Position numbers and translations under genes: made by a program. Below, one piece after another: positions 20,989 to 34,650 of a stretch of 64,000 nucleotides of DNA. The notes beneath the pieces are model-generated. The model had not been told where the DNA came from, searched no databases, and saw only the letters and a program-made list of their open reading frames with translations. This stretch comes from Pseudomonas sp. MMS21 TM103 (lineage in GTDB: Bacteria; Pseudomonadota; Gammaproteobacteria; Pseudomonadales; Pseudomonadaceae): assembly GCF_022132145.1 (NCBI RefSeq), contig NZ_JAJISP010000004.1:62001-126000 (forward strand), in the 5' to 3' direction. Numbering within the stretch: position 1 is the stretch's first letter; each line of letters opens with the position of its first letter.

Positions 20989-21421
20989 ATCGCTTGCTGC
21001 TGCCGGGCACCGCCTGCAGCACCAGTAGCAGACCGCAGAACGCCATCACCAGGTAGCTGAACATCAGCCACAGCCCGCCAGCAGAGTAGAAATGGCGTAC
21101 GCCAAAGTAACTCGCAGCCATTACCAGCACAGCCAGCAGCAATTGCCCGCGCATATCGCGCCACAGGCTGGGCAAACGCTCGGCACGGATCAGTACCACG
21201 ACCTGCAACACCGCACAAACCCCCGCCAGCCCCACCACTAGCGGGCGGACGGCGCTGGCGATTTCCTCGACCAGCAACGGCGCCAGGCCCAGCTTGGCTA
21301 TCGCCGGCAACACCAGAAAATGCAACAACCAGAGGCCGCCGACCCAGAATGTCTGGGCCAACAGCCAGCTGATTGCTCCAGCAGTTGGGCTGCCGGACCT
21401 AGATATGACGAACCTCGACAA
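20987..21421 (-). CDS. DUF4149 family membrane protein
   Basis: About 144 residues with four predicted membrane segments: [76 protein letters not shown]. It matches the small DUF4149 proteins seen next to greA in pseudomonads. The start is uncertain: there is no ATG between the greA stop and the first membrane segment. I use TTG at 21421, which overlaps greA by 23 bases. Function unknown; cotranscribed with greA and carB. Confidence 0.75.
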   Translation of the reverse strand: MSRFVISRSGSPTAGAISWLLAQTFWVGGLWLLHFLVLPAIAKLGLAPLLVEEIASAVRPLVVGLAGVCAVLQVVVLIRAERLPSLWRDMRGQLLLAVLVMAASYFGVRHFYSAGGLWLMFSYLVMAFCGLLLVLQAVPGSSKR

Positions 21422-21871
21422 TCTCGTACTCAAGGATGCCACTGGGGGTCTTGACCACCACCACATCGCCTTCTTCCTTGCCGACCAGAGCGCGCGCGAT
21501 AGGCGAGCCCACCGACAGCTTGCCGAGCCGGATATCGGCTTCGTCTTCGCCAACGATCTGATAGGTCACGCTTTCGTCGGTCTCGACGTTGGCGATCTCC
21601 ACGGTGGTGCCGAAAATCACCTTGCCGGTGTGGGCAATGCTGGTGACATCGATGACCACTGCGTTTTGCAGACGACCTTCGATATCACGGATGCGCGCCT
21701 CGACCATGCCCTGCTGCTCGCGGGCGGCATGGTATTCAGCGTTTTCCTTGAGGTCACCCAGCTCACGCGCGGTGCCGATGTCCTGGCTGAGTTTGGGCCG
21801 CATCACCTTGGTCAGGTGAGCCAGCTCCTCTTCCAGGGCGCGCGCGCCCTGGACGGTCATTGGGTATTTAG

Positions 21872-21875
<4 letters not shown>
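21399..21875 (-). CDS. greA: transcription elongation factor GreA
   Basis: 158 residues. N-terminal coiled coil ([24 protein letters not shown] ... [23 protein letters not shown]) with the acidic tip that enters the polymerase secondary channel, and a C-terminal FKBP-like domain ([30 protein letters not shown]). It stimulates RNA cleavage in backtracked polymerase. Its start overlaps the carB stop (ATGA), so translation is coupled. Confidence 0.97.
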
Positions 21876-25093
<3,218 letters not shown>

Positions 25094-25266
25094 GTTATCT
25101 ACTCGAATCCTTGGGTCAGCCGGGGAGTCATCTTGAGGGTTACTGCGCGCCGCCTGGGCTGCGTTGCGCTGCACTCACTTCCTCGCCGTACTGCATGTAC
25201 TGTCTCGTCGTTGCGTTCCGGGCGCCTGGCCCAGACGCCGCTCGCTACACTCTCCAGACGACTCGG
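25094..25266 (-). other. carA-carB spacer without a gene
   Basis: 173 bases. P. aeruginosa has a LysE-family gene (PA4757) between carA and carB; here none is present. The stretch holds a G+C-rich sequence (GGCTGCGTTGCGCTGCACTC, then a TGTACTGTCTCGTCGTTGCG-type block) that looks like a dispersed intergenic repeat. I see no ribosome site with a sensible frame and no clear terminator. Confidence 0.5.
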
Positions 25267-26415
25267 CTATTGCCGCTTGGCCATCGCTTCAATGAAGCGA
25301 TCAAACAGTGGCGCCACATCGGCCGGGCCAGGGCTCGCTTCCGGGTGACCCTGGAAGCTGAAGGCGTCCTTGTCGGTGCGCTCGATGCCCTGCAGGGAGC
25401 CGTCGAACAGCGACTTGTGAATCGCCCGGACGTTGCTCGGCAGGCTGGCTTCATCCACGGCAAAACCGTGATTCTGGCTGGTGATCATCACCACGCCACT
25501 GTCCAGATCCTGCACCGGGTGGTTGGCTCCGTGGTGGCCATGGCCCATTTTCAGGGTCTTGGCACCGGAGGCCAAAGCCAGCAACTGGTGGCCAAGGCAG
25601 ATACCAAACAGCGGAATATCGGTTTCCAGCACATCCTGGATCGCCTGGATCGCATAATCGCAAGGTTCGGGGTCGCCCGGGCCGTTGGACAGGAACACAC
25701 CATCGGGATTCAGCGCCAACACCTCGGCGGCGGGCGTCTGCGCCGGCACCACGGTCAGGCGGCAGCCACGCTCGACCAGCATGCGCAGGATGTTCCACTT
25801 GACCCCGTAGTCATAGGCCACCACGTGGTACTTCAGCTCGCTGGCGGGGATTTCCAGGTGATTGTCACCTTGCAGATTCCACACGCTGGAGCGCCACTCG
25901 TAGGGCTCGGTACAGCTGACCACCTTGGCCAGATCCATGCCCTTGAGGCCAGGGAAACTGCGCGCCAGTTCCAGGGCTTTTTCTTCGGTAGCGTCGTCGC
26001 CAGCGAGGATGCAGCCGTTCTGCGAACCTTTCTCGCGCAGAATGCGGGTCAGGCGACGGGTATCGATTCCCGCAATGGCGACCGTACCGTTTTCCTTCAG
26101 GTACTCATCCAGCGGCTGCTTGCTGCGCCAGTTGCTGGCGATCAGCGGCAGATCGCGGATGATCAAACCGGCAGCCCATACCCGATCAGACTCGGCATCC
26201 TCCGGCGTGGTGCCGGTGTTACCGATGTGCGGATAGGTCAGGGTAACGATTTGCTGGGCATAGGAAGGATCGGTGAGGATTTCCTGATAGCCTGTCATGG
26301 CGGTGTTGAAAACCACCTCTCCAATAGTTTGGCCATCGGCACCGATGGCCTCGCCGCGAAAAATGCTGCCATCGGCAAGAGCCAGAATGGCAGGTTTAAG
26401 GGCTGGCTTACTCAA
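25267..26415 (-). CDS. carA: carbamoyl-phosphate synthase small subunit
   Basis: 382 residues from TTG at 26415, preceded by GGAGG at five bases; a TTG start is also known for P. aeruginosa carA. An N-terminal CPSase domain ([34 protein letters not shown] in part) is followed by a class I glutamine amidotransferase: nucleophile in [12 protein letters not shown], partner His/Glu in [11 protein letters not shown]. It supplies ammonia to CarB. It is preceded by a leader ORF and terminator hairpin, suggesting attenuation. Confidence 0.97.
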   Translation of the reverse strand: MSKPALKPAILALADGSIFRGEAIGADGQTIGEVVFNTAMTGYQEILTDPSYAQQIVTLTYPHIGNTGTTPEDAESDRVWAAGLIIRDLPLIASNWRSKQPLDEYLKENGTVAIAGIDTRRLTRILREKGSQNGCILAGDDATEEKALELARSFPGLKGMDLAKVVSCTEPYEWRSSVWNLQGDNHLEIPASELKYHVVAYDYGVKWNILRMLVERGCRLTVVPAQTPAAEVLALNPDGVFLSNGPGDPEPCDYAIQAIQDVLETDIPLFGICLGHQLLALASGAKTLKMGHGHHGANHPVQDLDSGVVMITSQNHGFAVDEASLPSNVRAIHKSLFDGSLQGIERTDKDAFSFQGHPEASPGPADVAPLFDRFIEAMAKRQ

Positions 26416-26509
26416 GAAAACCTCCGTAGATCAAAGCTTGAAGCAAACGCAGATTGTAAAAAAGCGGAATGACGTACCGACCGTCATCCCGCTTTTTTAT
26501 ATGATTCAT
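26408..26509 (-). CDS. candidate carA leader peptide
   Basis: 33 codons from ATG at 26509 ([20 protein letters not shown]...). The frame runs straight through the terminator hairpin and ends in TAA at 26408, eight bases inside carA, so its last codons cover the carA ribosome site and TTG start. The ribosome site in front of the ATG is weak. Pyrimidine/arginine-linked leader control of carAB has been described in Pseudomonas, but I cannot confirm this is the same peptide. Coding status is an inference from position. Confidence 0.4.
   Translation of the reverse strand: MNHIKKRDDGRYVIPLFYNLRLLQALIYGGFLE
26458..26498 (-). terminator. attenuator-type terminator in the carA leader
   Basis: AAAAAAGCGG-ATGACG pairs with CGTCAT-CCGCTTTTTT with one mismatch and a seven-base loop. 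It lies 43 bases before carA and 127 bases after dapB, so it may both end dapB transcription and attenuate carAB. Confidence 0.8.
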
Positions 26510-26625
26510 TCTGCGCAACTTTTAGTGGACACACTAAAGCGGGAAGCCTACAGGAAACTGCCTTTTTGGTCCACCGCCAGATGCGACTTACTCCTCACCG
26601 GAACATCCGCTTCCGACGAACCGCA

Positions 26626-27444
<819 letters not shown>

Positions 27445-27517
27445 CTATAAGCCTCGAACCGCAAGCCGCAGTGCAAGCCCTCATGCAGCCTGCCAGCAAC
27501 CGCCTGCGGCCGTTTAT

Positions 27518-28642
27518 TCACACATCGCCGAAGAAGCGCTTCACACCCTCGAACCAGCCACTGGCCTTCGGCGAATGACGGGTATCACCCTGCAGCGTCT
27601 TGCGAAACTCGTCGAGCAGTTCGCGCTGACGCCGATCCAGACTGACCGGGGTTTCTACCGCCACCCGGCACATCAGGTCGCCGGCACCGCCACCGCGCAC
27701 TGGCGCCACGCCTTTACCGCGCAGACGGAACAGCTTGCCGGTCTGGGTACCTTCCGGAATCTTCAGCTTGACCCGGCCATCCAGGGTCGGCACCTCCAGC
27801 TCACCGCCCAGCGCCGCGTCGGCGAAGCTGATCGGCACCTCGCAGTACAGATGCTTGCCATCGCGCTGGAAGATCGAGTGCTCGCGCACATTGACCACCA
27901 CATACAGATCGCCCGCCGGACCACCCATCGCGCCCGCCTCGCCTTCACCAGACAGGCGAATGCGATCACCGGTATCGACACCCGGCGGCACTTTCACCGA
28001 CAGGGTCTTGTGCTCTTCCACGCGACCATGACCATGGCAGGAACCGCACGGATCGGTAATCATCTTGCCGGCGCCATGGCAACGCGGGCAGGTCTGCTGC
28101 ACCGAGAAGAAGCCCTGCTGCATGCGCACCTGACCGATACCACCGCAGGTGGTACAGGTCACCGGAGAAGTACCCTTCTTCGCCCCCGAGCCTTCGCAGG
28201 TCTTGCAATTGACCAGCGTCGGCACACGGATGTTGACTGTAGTGCCGCGCACTGCCTCTTCCAGATCCAGCTCCAGCGTGTAGCGCAGGTCGCTGCCCCG
28301 CTGGGCGCCGCCACGCTGACCACCACGACCGCCAGCCCCCCCGAAGAAGTCGCTAAACACATCGCCGAAGATATCGGAAAAATTGGCCCCACCCGGGCCA
28401 CCACCGCCCATCTGCGAATCGACCCCGGCATGCCCGTACTGGTCGTAGGCCGCGCGCTTGCCGGAGTCGGACAATACTTCGTAAGCCTCGTTGGCATCCT
28501 TGAACATATCTTCCGACGCTTTATCGTCGGGATTGCGGTCCGGGTGATGCTTCATTGCCAGGCGCCGGTAAGCCTTTTTCAGCTCCGCTTCGCTGGCGCC
28601 GCGCTCGACACCGAGCACCTCGTAATAGTCTCGTTTTGCCAT
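27518..28642 (-). CDS. dnaJ: chaperone DnaJ
   Basis: 374 residues. J domain with HPD at 33-35; Gly/Phe-poor, Gly-rich linker ([13 protein letters not shown]); four zinc-binding CxxCxGxG repeats ([32 protein letters not shown]); two C-terminal substrate-binding domains. It delivers unfolded clients to DnaK and stimulates its ATPase. Probably read from the heat-shock promoters upstream of dnaK and grpE. Confidence 0.98.
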   Translation of the reverse strand: MAKRDYYEVLGVERGASEAELKKAYRRLAMKHHPDRNPDDKASEDMFKDANEAYEVLSDSGKRAAYDQYGHAGVDSQMGGGGPGGANFSDIFGDVFSDFFGGAGGRGGQRGGAQRGSDLRYTLELDLEEAVRGTTVNIRVPTLVNCKTCEGSGAKKGTSPVTCTTCGGIGQVRMQQGFFSVQQTCPRCHGAGKMITDPCGSCHGHGRVEEHKTLSVKVPPGVDTGDRIRLSGEGEAGAMGGPAGDLYVVVNVREHSIFQRDGKHLYCEVPISFADAALGGELEVPTLDGRVKLKIPEGTQTGKLFRLRGKGVAPVRGGGAGDLMCRVAVETPVSLDRRQRELLDEFRKTLQGDTRHSPKASGWFEGVKRFFGDV

Positions 28643-28678
28643 AATTCTTCAACACCTTTAAATCGTCTACTCCAGACA

Positions 28679-28709
28679 CGCCAACGCGGGAGCAAGCTCC
28701 CGCGTGGCG
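28679..28709. repeat. REP-like hairpin between dnaK and dnaJ
   Basis: CGCCAACGCGGGAGC / GCTCCCGCGTGGCG around AA, with one bulged base. The GGGAGCAAGCTCCC core is typical of Pseudomonas REP elements. It may also act as a transcript-stabilising or attenuating hairpin between dnaK and dnaJ. Confidence 0.65.
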
Positions 28710-28764
28710 GATCATGCCGGTCGCGACTCGCGTCACGCCCGGCCAGAGCGGCATAAGCTTGCGC

Positions 28765-30681
28765 TTATTTGTTTTCCTTGACCTCTTCAAACTCCGCATC
28801 GACCACATCGTCGCCCGCGCCTTGAGTGTCATCAGCCTGCTGAGCCTCAGCGCCAGGCTGAGGTTGCTCGGCATACATCTTCTGCGCCAGCGGGGTAGTG
28901 GTTTCGGACAGGGCATTGATCTTGGCTTCGATAACGGCCTTGTCATCACCCTTGATCGCCACTTCCAGTTCGCCCAGGGCTTTCTCGATGGCTGCCTTCT
29001 CGTCCGCGGTGGCCTTGTCGCCTGCCTCGGTGAGCATCTTGCGCGAGGCGTGCACCAGCTGATCGCCCTGGTTACGGGCAGTGGCCAGCTCTTCGAACTT
29101 GCGATCTTCCTCGGCATTGGCCTCGGCATCACGCACCATTTGCTCGATTTCTTCCTCGGACAGACCGGAGTTGGCCTTGATCACGATGGACTGAGTCTTA
29201 CCGGTGGCCTTGTCTTTCGCGCCGACATGCAGAATACCGTTGGCGTCGATATCGAAGGTCACTTCAATCTGCGGCACGCCACGTGGTGCTGGCGGAATCT
29301 CGGCCAGATCGAACTTGCCCAGTGACTTGTTCTGCGAAGCTTGCTTGCGCTCACCCTGCAGCACGTGAATGGTCACCGCGCCCTGGTTGTCGTCGGCAGT
29401 GGAGAACACCTGGGACTTCTTGGTCGGGATAGTGGTGTTCTTCTCGATCAGCGCAGTCATCACGCCACCCATGGTTTCGATGCCCAGGGTCAACGGCGAT
29501 ACGTCGAGCAGCAGCACGTCCTTCACGTCGCCGGCCAGTACGGCGCCCTGAATGGCAGCACCCATGGCTACGGCTTCGTCCGGGTTGACGTCCTTGCGCG
29601 CTTCCTTGCCGAAGAAATCGGTGACCAGCTTCTGCACCAGAGGCATGCGAGTCTGACCACCAACCAGAATCACGTCGTTGATCTTGGCCACGTCGATACC
29701 GGCATCTTTCAAGGCGATACGGCACGGCTCGATGGTGCGCTGCACCAGGTCTTCAACCAGCGACTCCAGCTTGGCGCGCGAAATCTTCACGTTCAAGTGC
29801 TTGGGACCGGTGGCATCTGCAGTGATGTACGGCAGGTTGACGTCGGTCTGCTGGCTGGAGGACAGCTCGATCTTGGCTTTCTCGGCGGCTTCTTTCAGGC
29901 GCTGCATGGCCAGCGGGTCACCCTTGAGGTTCATCCCGCTTTCTTTCTTGAATTCGTCGACCAGGTAATCGATCAGGCGGATATCGAAGTCTTCACCGCC
30001 GAGGAAGGTGTCGCCGTTGGTGGCCAACACTTCGAACTGGTGCTCGCCATCGACTTCGGCGATCTCGATCACCGACACGTCGAAGGTACCGCCACCCAGG
30101 TCATAAACGATCACGGTGTGATCGCCCTTGGCCTTGTCCATGCCGTAGGCCAGGGCCGCAGCGGTCGGCTCGTTGATGATGCGCTTGACGTCCAGACCGG
30201 CGATGCGCCCGGCATCCTTGGTGGCCTGACGCTGACTGTCGTTGAAGTAGGCCGGCACGGTGATCACCGCTTCGGTGACGGCTTCGCCGAGGTAGTCTTC
30301 AGCGGTCTTCTTCATCTTCTTGAGGATTTCCGCCGAGATCTGCGGCGGCGCCATCTTCTGGCCGTTCACTTCGACCCAGGCGTCACCGTTGTCGGCCTTG
30401 ACGATCTTGTACGGCACCATCTGGATGTCTTTTTGCACGACGTCTTCTTCGAAACGACGACCGATCAGGCGCTTCACCGCGTACAGGGTGTTGTGCGGAT
30501 TGGTCACAGCCTGGCGCTTGGCCGACTGACCGACGAGGATTTCACCGTCGTTGGCGTAGGCAACGATCGACGGCGTGGTGCGAGTGCCCTCGGCGTTCTC
30601 GATGACCTTGACGTTGCCGTTTTCCAGAATGGAGACGCACGAGTTGGTGGTCCCCAGGTCGATACCGATAATTCTGCCCAT
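28765..30681 (-). CDS. dnaK: chaperone DnaK (Hsp70)
   Basis: 638 residues from ATG at 30681 ([16 protein letters not shown]), chosen because GGGAG stands seven bases away; an ATG two codons earlier is too close. ATPase domain with [16 protein letters not shown] and [11 protein letters not shown], linker [15 protein letters not shown], substrate domain and a helical lid ending in an acidic tail [13 protein letters not shown]. Works with DnaJ and GrpE. A sigma-32 promoter sits at the end of grpE just upstream. Confidence 0.99.
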   Translation of the reverse strand: MGRIIGIDLGTTNSCVSILENGNVKVIENAEGTRTTPSIVAYANDGEILVGQSAKRQAVTNPHNTLYAVKRLIGRRFEEDVVQKDIQMVPYKIVKADNGDAWVEVNGQKMAPPQISAEILKKMKKTAEDYLGEAVTEAVITVPAYFNDSQRQATKDAGRIAGLDVKRIINEPTAAALAYGMDKAKGDHTVIVYDLGGGTFDVSVIEIAEVDGEHQFEVLATNGDTFLGGEDFDIRLIDYLVDEFKKESGMNLKGDPLAMQRLKEAAEKAKIELSSSQQTDVNLPYITADATGPKHLNVKISRAKLESLVEDLVQRTIEPCRIALKDAGIDVAKINDVILVGGQTRMPLVQKLVTDFFGKEARKDVNPDEAVAMGAAIQGAVLAGDVKDVLLLDVSPLTLGIETMGGVMTALIEKNTTIPTKKSQVFSTADDNQGAVTIHVLQGERKQASQNKSLGKFDLAEIPPAPRGVPQIEVTFDIDANGILHVGAKDKATGKTQSIVIKANSGLSEEEIEQMVRDAEANAEEDRKFEELATARNQGDQLVHASRKMLTEAGDKATADEKAAIEKALGELEVAIKGDDKAVIEAKINALSETTTPLAQKMYAEQPQPGAEAQQADDTQGAGDDVVDAEFEEVKENK

Positions 30682-30760
30682 CTTCATTCTCCCGAAACTT
30701 TGATAATTCCGCCGCTGAGCTTTGTCAGCCGCGGTAGCACTAAAACGCTTGACTCATAAA

Positions 30761-30786
30761 ATGGGGGCTACTCGCCGAATTTCAAG
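30761..30786 (-). promoter_or_regulatory. sigma-32 promoter for dnaK
   Basis: CTTGAA, 14-base spacer, CCCCATTTTA on the minus strand, an almost exact heat-shock promoter. It overlaps the last codons of grpE and lies 80 bases before the dnaK ATG. Confidence 0.85.
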
Positions 30787-31351
30787 CCTGCTCATCGATG
30801 GTCGGCGGAGCTTCGCTCGGCGCCTTGCTGACCACCACCATTGCCGGACGCAACAGGCGACCGTTGAGCAGGTAGCCCTTCTGAAACACCTTGAGCACGC
30901 TGTTCGGCTCTACATTGGTGCTGTCCTGCATGGCCATGGCCTGATGGTGCTCCGGATTGAACGGCGCACCGTGCGGGTCGATGACTTCCAACTGATAGCG
31001 CTTGAGGGTGTCGTGGAACAGCTTTAGCGTCAGCTCCATGCCCTCGCGCACACCCTTGATTGCCTCGTCATCCGGATTCGACAGCTCGAGACCGCGCTCC
31101 AGGCTGTCGACGACCGGCAACAGGTCATTGGCAAATTTCTCCAAGGCGAATTTGTGCGCCTTCTCTACATCCTGCTCGGCGCGACGACGCACATTCTGCA
31201 GGTCCGCCGCCATGCGCAGGGCCTGATCCTGAGCGGCAGCCAGCTCTTCCTCCAGCACCTGGATGCGCGCGTCCAACTGATCGCTCGATTCCATTTCGGC
31301 ACCAGGTGCAACCTCTGGCAGATGGGTATCGCGGGTCTGTTCGTCAGCCAT
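30782..31351 (-). CDS. grpE: nucleotide exchange factor GrpE
   Basis: 189 residues. An acidic N-terminus and long coiled coil ([56 protein letters not shown] in outline), then the beta domain with [23 protein letters not shown] and NPEHHQAM. It releases ADP from DnaK and acts as a thermosensor in E. coli. Own sigma-32 promoter upstream; divergent from recN. Confidence 0.97.
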   Translation of the reverse strand: MADEQTRDTHLPEVAPGAEMESSDQLDARIQVLEEELAAAQDQALRMAADLQNVRRRAEQDVEKAHKFALEKFANDLLPVVDSLERGLELSNPDDEAIKGVREGMELTLKLFHDTLKRYQLEVIDPHGAPFNPEHHQAMAMQDSTNVEPNSVLKVFQKGYLLNGRLLRPAMVVVSKAPSEAPPTIDEQA

Positions 31352-31404
31352 GCGTTTCTCCTCTAAAAATTCGAGGCAAGCCTAAACTTGCGCGTCTGCC
31401 GCCT

Positions 31405-31432
31405 ATATGGGGACAAATTCTGCAGCTTCAAG
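31405..31432 (-). promoter_or_regulatory. sigma-32 promoter for grpE
   Basis: CTTGAA, 14 bases, CCCCATAT on the minus strand, 54 bases before the grpE start. It matches the heat-shock consensus at every core position. Confidence 0.88.
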
Positions 31433-31466
31433 TGCTGCACAAGGATTGTCAGCCGAGAAACAAATA

Positions 31467-31482
31467 CTGTATAAATATACAC
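31467..31482 (+). promoter_or_regulatory. LexA (SOS) box before recN
   Basis: CTGTATAAATATACAC, a CTG-N10-CAC near-palindrome one base from the consensus CTG-N10-CAG, 25 bases before the recN ATG and overlapping the likely -10. Confidence 0.75.
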
Positions 31483-31506
31483 ACCTAACTCCTGGGAGGC
31501 CTCGCC

Positions 31507-33180
31507 ATGCTGGTGCACCTGTCCGTACACAACTACGCCATCGTTGAACACCTCGACCTAGAACTGGACCGCGGCATGAGTGTCATCAGCGGCGAAACCG
31601 GCGCTGGCAAGTCGATCATGCTCGACGCCCTCGGCCTGTGCCTCGGCGATCGCGCCGACAGCGGTGTGGTGCGCCCCGGCGCCGACAAGGCGGACATCCT
31701 GGCCAGCTTCGACCTTGTCGACATCCCCGAGGCCCGCACCTGGTTGGCTGAGCGTGACCTGGATCACGACGGCCCGTGCATCCTGCGTCGAGTGATCACC
31801 GCCGAAGGCCGCTCGCGCGGCTACATCAATGGCTCTCCCTGCCCCCAGGGCGACCTCAAGGCCCTCGGCGAACTGCTGATCGACATCCACAGTCAGCACG
31901 AACATCAGTCACTGCTCAAGGCCGAGACCCACCGCCGCCTGCTCGACGAATACGCCGGCAGCCAGGAGCTGGCGCGACAGGTGCAACTGGCGGCGCAACG
32001 CTGGAAACAGACCCGCAGCGAACTGCAGCGCCTGTCCAGCCTCGGCGACGAGCAACGCTCACGCCATCAGCTGCTCAGCTACCAACTGGAAGAGCTCGAC
32101 AGCCTGGCCCTGGGTGAAAATGAACTGGTACAGCTGGAGCAGGAACACAAGAACCTGACCAATGCCGAAAGCCTGCTCAGCGCCTGCCGCCTAGTGATCG
32201 AGCAGTGCAGCGAGAATGACGCCGGCAACGTGCTCTCGACTCTGACCGGCAGCCTCAACCGTCTGGGCGCCTTCCAGGGTCAGCCGAGCGCCTTGAGCGA
32301 AGCGACCAACCTGCTGGCCAGCGCCCAGATTCAGGTGGAGGAAGCCGTCGGCGAGCTCAATCGCTTTCTCGATCATTTCGACGCCGACCCCGCGCGCCTG
32401 CAGCAGATGGAAGAGCGCCTGGATGCAATCTACACCCTGGCGCGCAAGCACCGGATCCAGCCCGGCGAACTGATTGCCATGCAGCAGCAACTGTTCGATG
32501 AGCTGGAAAGCCTCAACGCCGACGATCAGGCCGCCGAACGCCTGAACGATGAACTGGCCGCCTTCGAGCGCCACTACCAGGAAAAAGCCAGCGAGCTCAG
32601 CGCCCTGCGCCACCGCGCGGCCAGCGAGCTGGCCACGGCGGTAGAACTGGAAATGCAGAATCTGGGTATGCCGGGAGGGCGCTTCAGCATCACGCTGAGC
32701 GCCAATAACGGCAGCGAACCACAGCCCAACGGCCTCGAACAGCTGGAATTCCTGGTCAGCGCCAACCCCGGCCAACCGCTCAAGACCCTGGCCAAAGTCG
32801 CGTCCGGCGGCGAGCTGTCACGCATCAGCCTGGCGATCCAGGTGATCACCGCGCAAACCTCCCGGGTGCCGACCCTGGTGTTCGACGAAGTCGACGTCGG
32901 CATTGGCGGCCCGACCGCCGAAGTGGTCGGGCAGCTGCTGCGGCGTCTCGGCGAGCGCGGCCAGGTGCTGGCCGTCACTCACCTGCCACAAGTGGCCGCC
33001 CAGGGCCATCAGCACCTGTTCGTACACAAGGAGCGCGGCAGCGATGCCACCCGCACAGCCGTGAGCAAGCTGGACAGGAATCAGCGCGTCGAGGAAATTG
33101 CCCGCATGCTGGGCGGCGTCGACCTGACCGAAGAGTCCCTGGCCCATGCCCGGCAGATGGTCGGCAGCGTCCAGGCTTGA
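31507..33180 (+). CDS. recN: DNA repair protein RecN
   Basis: 557 residues from ATG at 31507 behind GGGAGG. SMC-like: Walker A GETGAGKSIMLDALG near residue 30, long central coiled coil, ABC signature VASGGELSRISLAIQ, Walker B TLVFDEVDVGIGG. It tethers DNA ends and acts with RecA in double-strand break repair. A LexA box in the promoter shows SOS control, as in other bacteria. Confidence 0.98.
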   Translation: MLVHLSVHNYAIVEHLDLELDRGMSVISGETGAGKSIMLDALGLCLGDRADSGVVRPGADKADILASFDLVDIPEARTWLAERDLDHDGPCILRRVITAEGRSRGYINGSPCPQGDLKALGELLIDIHSQHEHQSLLKAETHRRLLDEYAGSQELARQVQLAAQRWKQTRSELQRLSSLGDEQRSRHQLLSYQLEELDSLALGENELVQLEQEHKNLTNAESLLSACRLVIEQCSENDAGNVLSTLTGSLNRLGAFQGQPSALSEATNLLASAQIQVEEAVGELNRFLDHFDADPARLQQMEERLDAIYTLARKHRIQPGELIAMQQQLFDELESLNADDQAAERLNDELAAFERHYQEKASELSALRHRAASELATAVELEMQNLGMPGGRFSITLSANNGSEPQPNGLEQLEFLVSANPGQPLKTLAKVASGGELSRISLAIQVITAQTSRVPTLVFDEVDVGIGGPTAEVVGQLLRRLGERGQVLAVTHLPQVAAQGHQHLFVHKERGSDATRTAVSKLDRNQRVEEIARMLGGVDLTEESLAHARQMVGSVQA

Positions 33181-33197
33181 CGGATCGCTGAAACCAC

Positions 33198-33225
33198 AAA
33201 GGCGACCCGAGGGTCGCCTTTGTGC
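33198..33225 (+). terminator. convergent terminator between recN and fur
   Basis: CAAAGGCGACCC GAG(G) GGTCGCCTTTG, a near-perfect stem 17 bases after the recN stop and 18 bases from the end of fur. Usable from both sides. Confidence 0.85.
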
Positions 33226-33242
33226 ATGATGCGTTTGTGCGC

Positions 33243-33647
33243 TTACTTCTTTTTGCGCACGTAGAGCACCAGGTTGTGATCGACCATCTCGAAGCCGTGC
33301 TCTTGCACGATCTCCCTCTGCCGCTTTTCGATTTCAGGATCGAAGAACTCGATCACCTCACCCGAATCGACACAGACCATGTGGTCGTGATGACCACCAT
33401 CGGCCAATTCGAACACGGCATGACCACCATCGAAGTTATGGCGCACCACCAACCCGGCCGCCTCGAACTGGGTCAGTACGCGGTACACGGTGGCCAGGCC
33501 GACGTCTTCGCCCGCTTCCATCAGGGCCTTGTAAACATCCTCTGCACTCATGTGACGCTGCTCGGCGGAATCGAGCATCTGCAGAATCTTGACCCGCGGC
33601 AGGGTCACTTTCAGGCCAGCTTTGCGTAGTTCGCTATTTTCAACCAT
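33243..33647 (-). CDS. fur: ferric uptake regulator Fur
   Basis: 134 residues. Winged helix with AEDVYKALMEAGEDVGLATVYRVLTQFEAAGLV and the metal-binding block DGGHHDHMVCVDSGEVIEFFDPEIE. It represses iron uptake genes when loaded with Fe(II). The C-terminus is basic and lacks a second cysteine pair, as in other Pseudomonas Fur. Divergent from bamE (omlA), the standard Pseudomonas pair. Confidence 0.98.
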   Translation of the reverse strand: MVENSELRKAGLKVTLPRVKILQMLDSAEQRHMSAEDVYKALMEAGEDVGLATVYRVLTQFEAAGLVVRHNFDGGHAVFELADGGHHDHMVCVDSGEVIEFFDPEIEKRQREIVQEHGFEMVDHNLVLYVRKKK

Positions 33648-33671
33648 GGTCTGCTTTCTCGCGGAAGCGGC

Positions 33672-33700
33672 TTCGCAGCTTCCTTTATTGCGGGTATGAT
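33672..33700 (+). promoter_or_regulatory. candidate bamE promoter
   Basis: TTCGCA, 17-base spacer, TATGAT in the fur-bamE divergent region, 45 bases before the bamE ATG. Partial match to the housekeeping consensus. Confidence 0.4.
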
Positions 33701-33744
33701 CGGGGTTTACGTTGCCCAGCCAAGATAGTGGAAGTCACCCGCCG

Positions 33745-34266
33745 ATGCAAAAAACCAAGCTCCTGCTGACCAGTCTCACCTTCGTGGGACTCCTCGCGCT
33801 CGCCGGTTGTTCTTTCCCCGGGGTTTATAAAATCGACGTCCAACAGGGCAATGTCGTTACACAGGACATGATAGATCAGTTGCGCCCAGGAATGACCCGC
33901 AGCCAAGTGCGGTTTATCATGGGCAACCCGCTGCTGACCGATACCTTCCATGCCAACCGCTGGGACTACCTGTACAGCATTCAACCAGGCGGTGGTAAAC
34001 GCCTGCAAGAGCGCGTCAGCGTGATCTTCAATGGCAATGATCAACTGGCCGGCCTGTCGGGCGACTTCATGCCGGGCGTCAGCCGCGACGAGGCCATTCT
34101 CGGCCAGGATGGCGCGAGCATGGCGGCACCGCAAACCACCGCGCAGCCGCAAACCGAAGAGCGGCCGGCGCCAGGCTCACTGCTCGAGCAGATTCAGCGC
34201 GACGTCGACGAGGCACAAAGCGTACCGGTACCGACCCCGGAACCGCTGGACAGCTCGCCACAGTAA
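33745..34266 (+). CDS. bamE: outer membrane assembly lipoprotein BamE
   Basis: 173 residues from ATG at 33745 ([22 protein letters not shown]); the lipobox LALAGC places the acylated cysteine at residue 22. The SmpA/OmlA fold is seen in [32 protein letters not shown]. The Pro/Gln-rich C-terminal extension is typical of pseudomonads. A part of the BAM complex that folds beta-barrel proteins. Also called omlA or smpA. Confidence 0.96.
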   Translation: MQKTKLLLTSLTFVGLLALAGCSFPGVYKIDVQQGNVVTQDMIDQLRPGMTRSQVRFIMGNPLLTDTFHANRWDYLYSIQPGGGKRLQERVSVIFNGNDQLAGLSGDFMPGVSRDEAILGQDGASMAAPQTTAQPQTEERPAPGSLLEQIQRDVDEAQSVPVPTPEPLDSSPQ

Positions 34267-34278
34267 GCAGGCAGACGC

Positions 34279-34307
34279 AAAAAAGCCCGGATATATCCGG
34301 GCTTTTT
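34279..34307 (+). terminator. terminator after bamE
   Basis: AAAAAGCCCGGATATATCCGGGCTTTTT, a perfect stem with A and T tracts, usable by bamE and by the convergent rnfH. Confidence 0.92.
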
Positions 34308-34326
34308 CATGCGCGCCTATCTGACG

Positions 34327-34650
34327 TCAAGCGCCCTCTTCGTCAGCCTTGGCTTTGGCCGCCTTGGCCGCACGCTGCTTGCGCACCTCTTTCGGGTCGG
34401 CAATCAGCGGCCGATAGATCTCCACCCGCTCGCCATCCTCCAGCACCCGCTCTTGTGGCTTGGCCACCGCCTTGCCGAAGATCCCCAGCGGAATATTCGC
34501 CAGATCAAGGCCAGGAAAATGCGCCTGCATGCCCGACTGCTCGGCTGCCTGGCGCACCGTAGTGCCGTAAGGCAGACTCAGACGCAGCAGCTTCTGCTTA
34601 TCCGCCAAGGCATAAACCACTTCGACCACGATCATCTTGTTGCTAGCCAT
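34327..34650 (-). CDS. rnfH: RnfH-family ubiquitin-like protein
   Basis: 107 residues from ATG at 34650 (MASNKMIVVEVVYALADKQKLLRLSLPYGTTVRQAAEQSG). The short beta-grasp domain ends in VEIYRPLIADPKEVRKQRA and a Lys/Ala-rich tail. Function not settled; it is nearly always paired with ratA. It overlaps the ratA stop by eight bases, so translation is coupled. Confidence 0.92.
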   Translation of the reverse strand: MASNKMIVVEVVYALADKQKLLRLSLPYGTTVRQAAEQSGMQAHFPGLDLANIPLGIFGKAVAKPQERVLEDGERVEIYRPLIADPKEVRKQRAAKAAKAKADEEGA

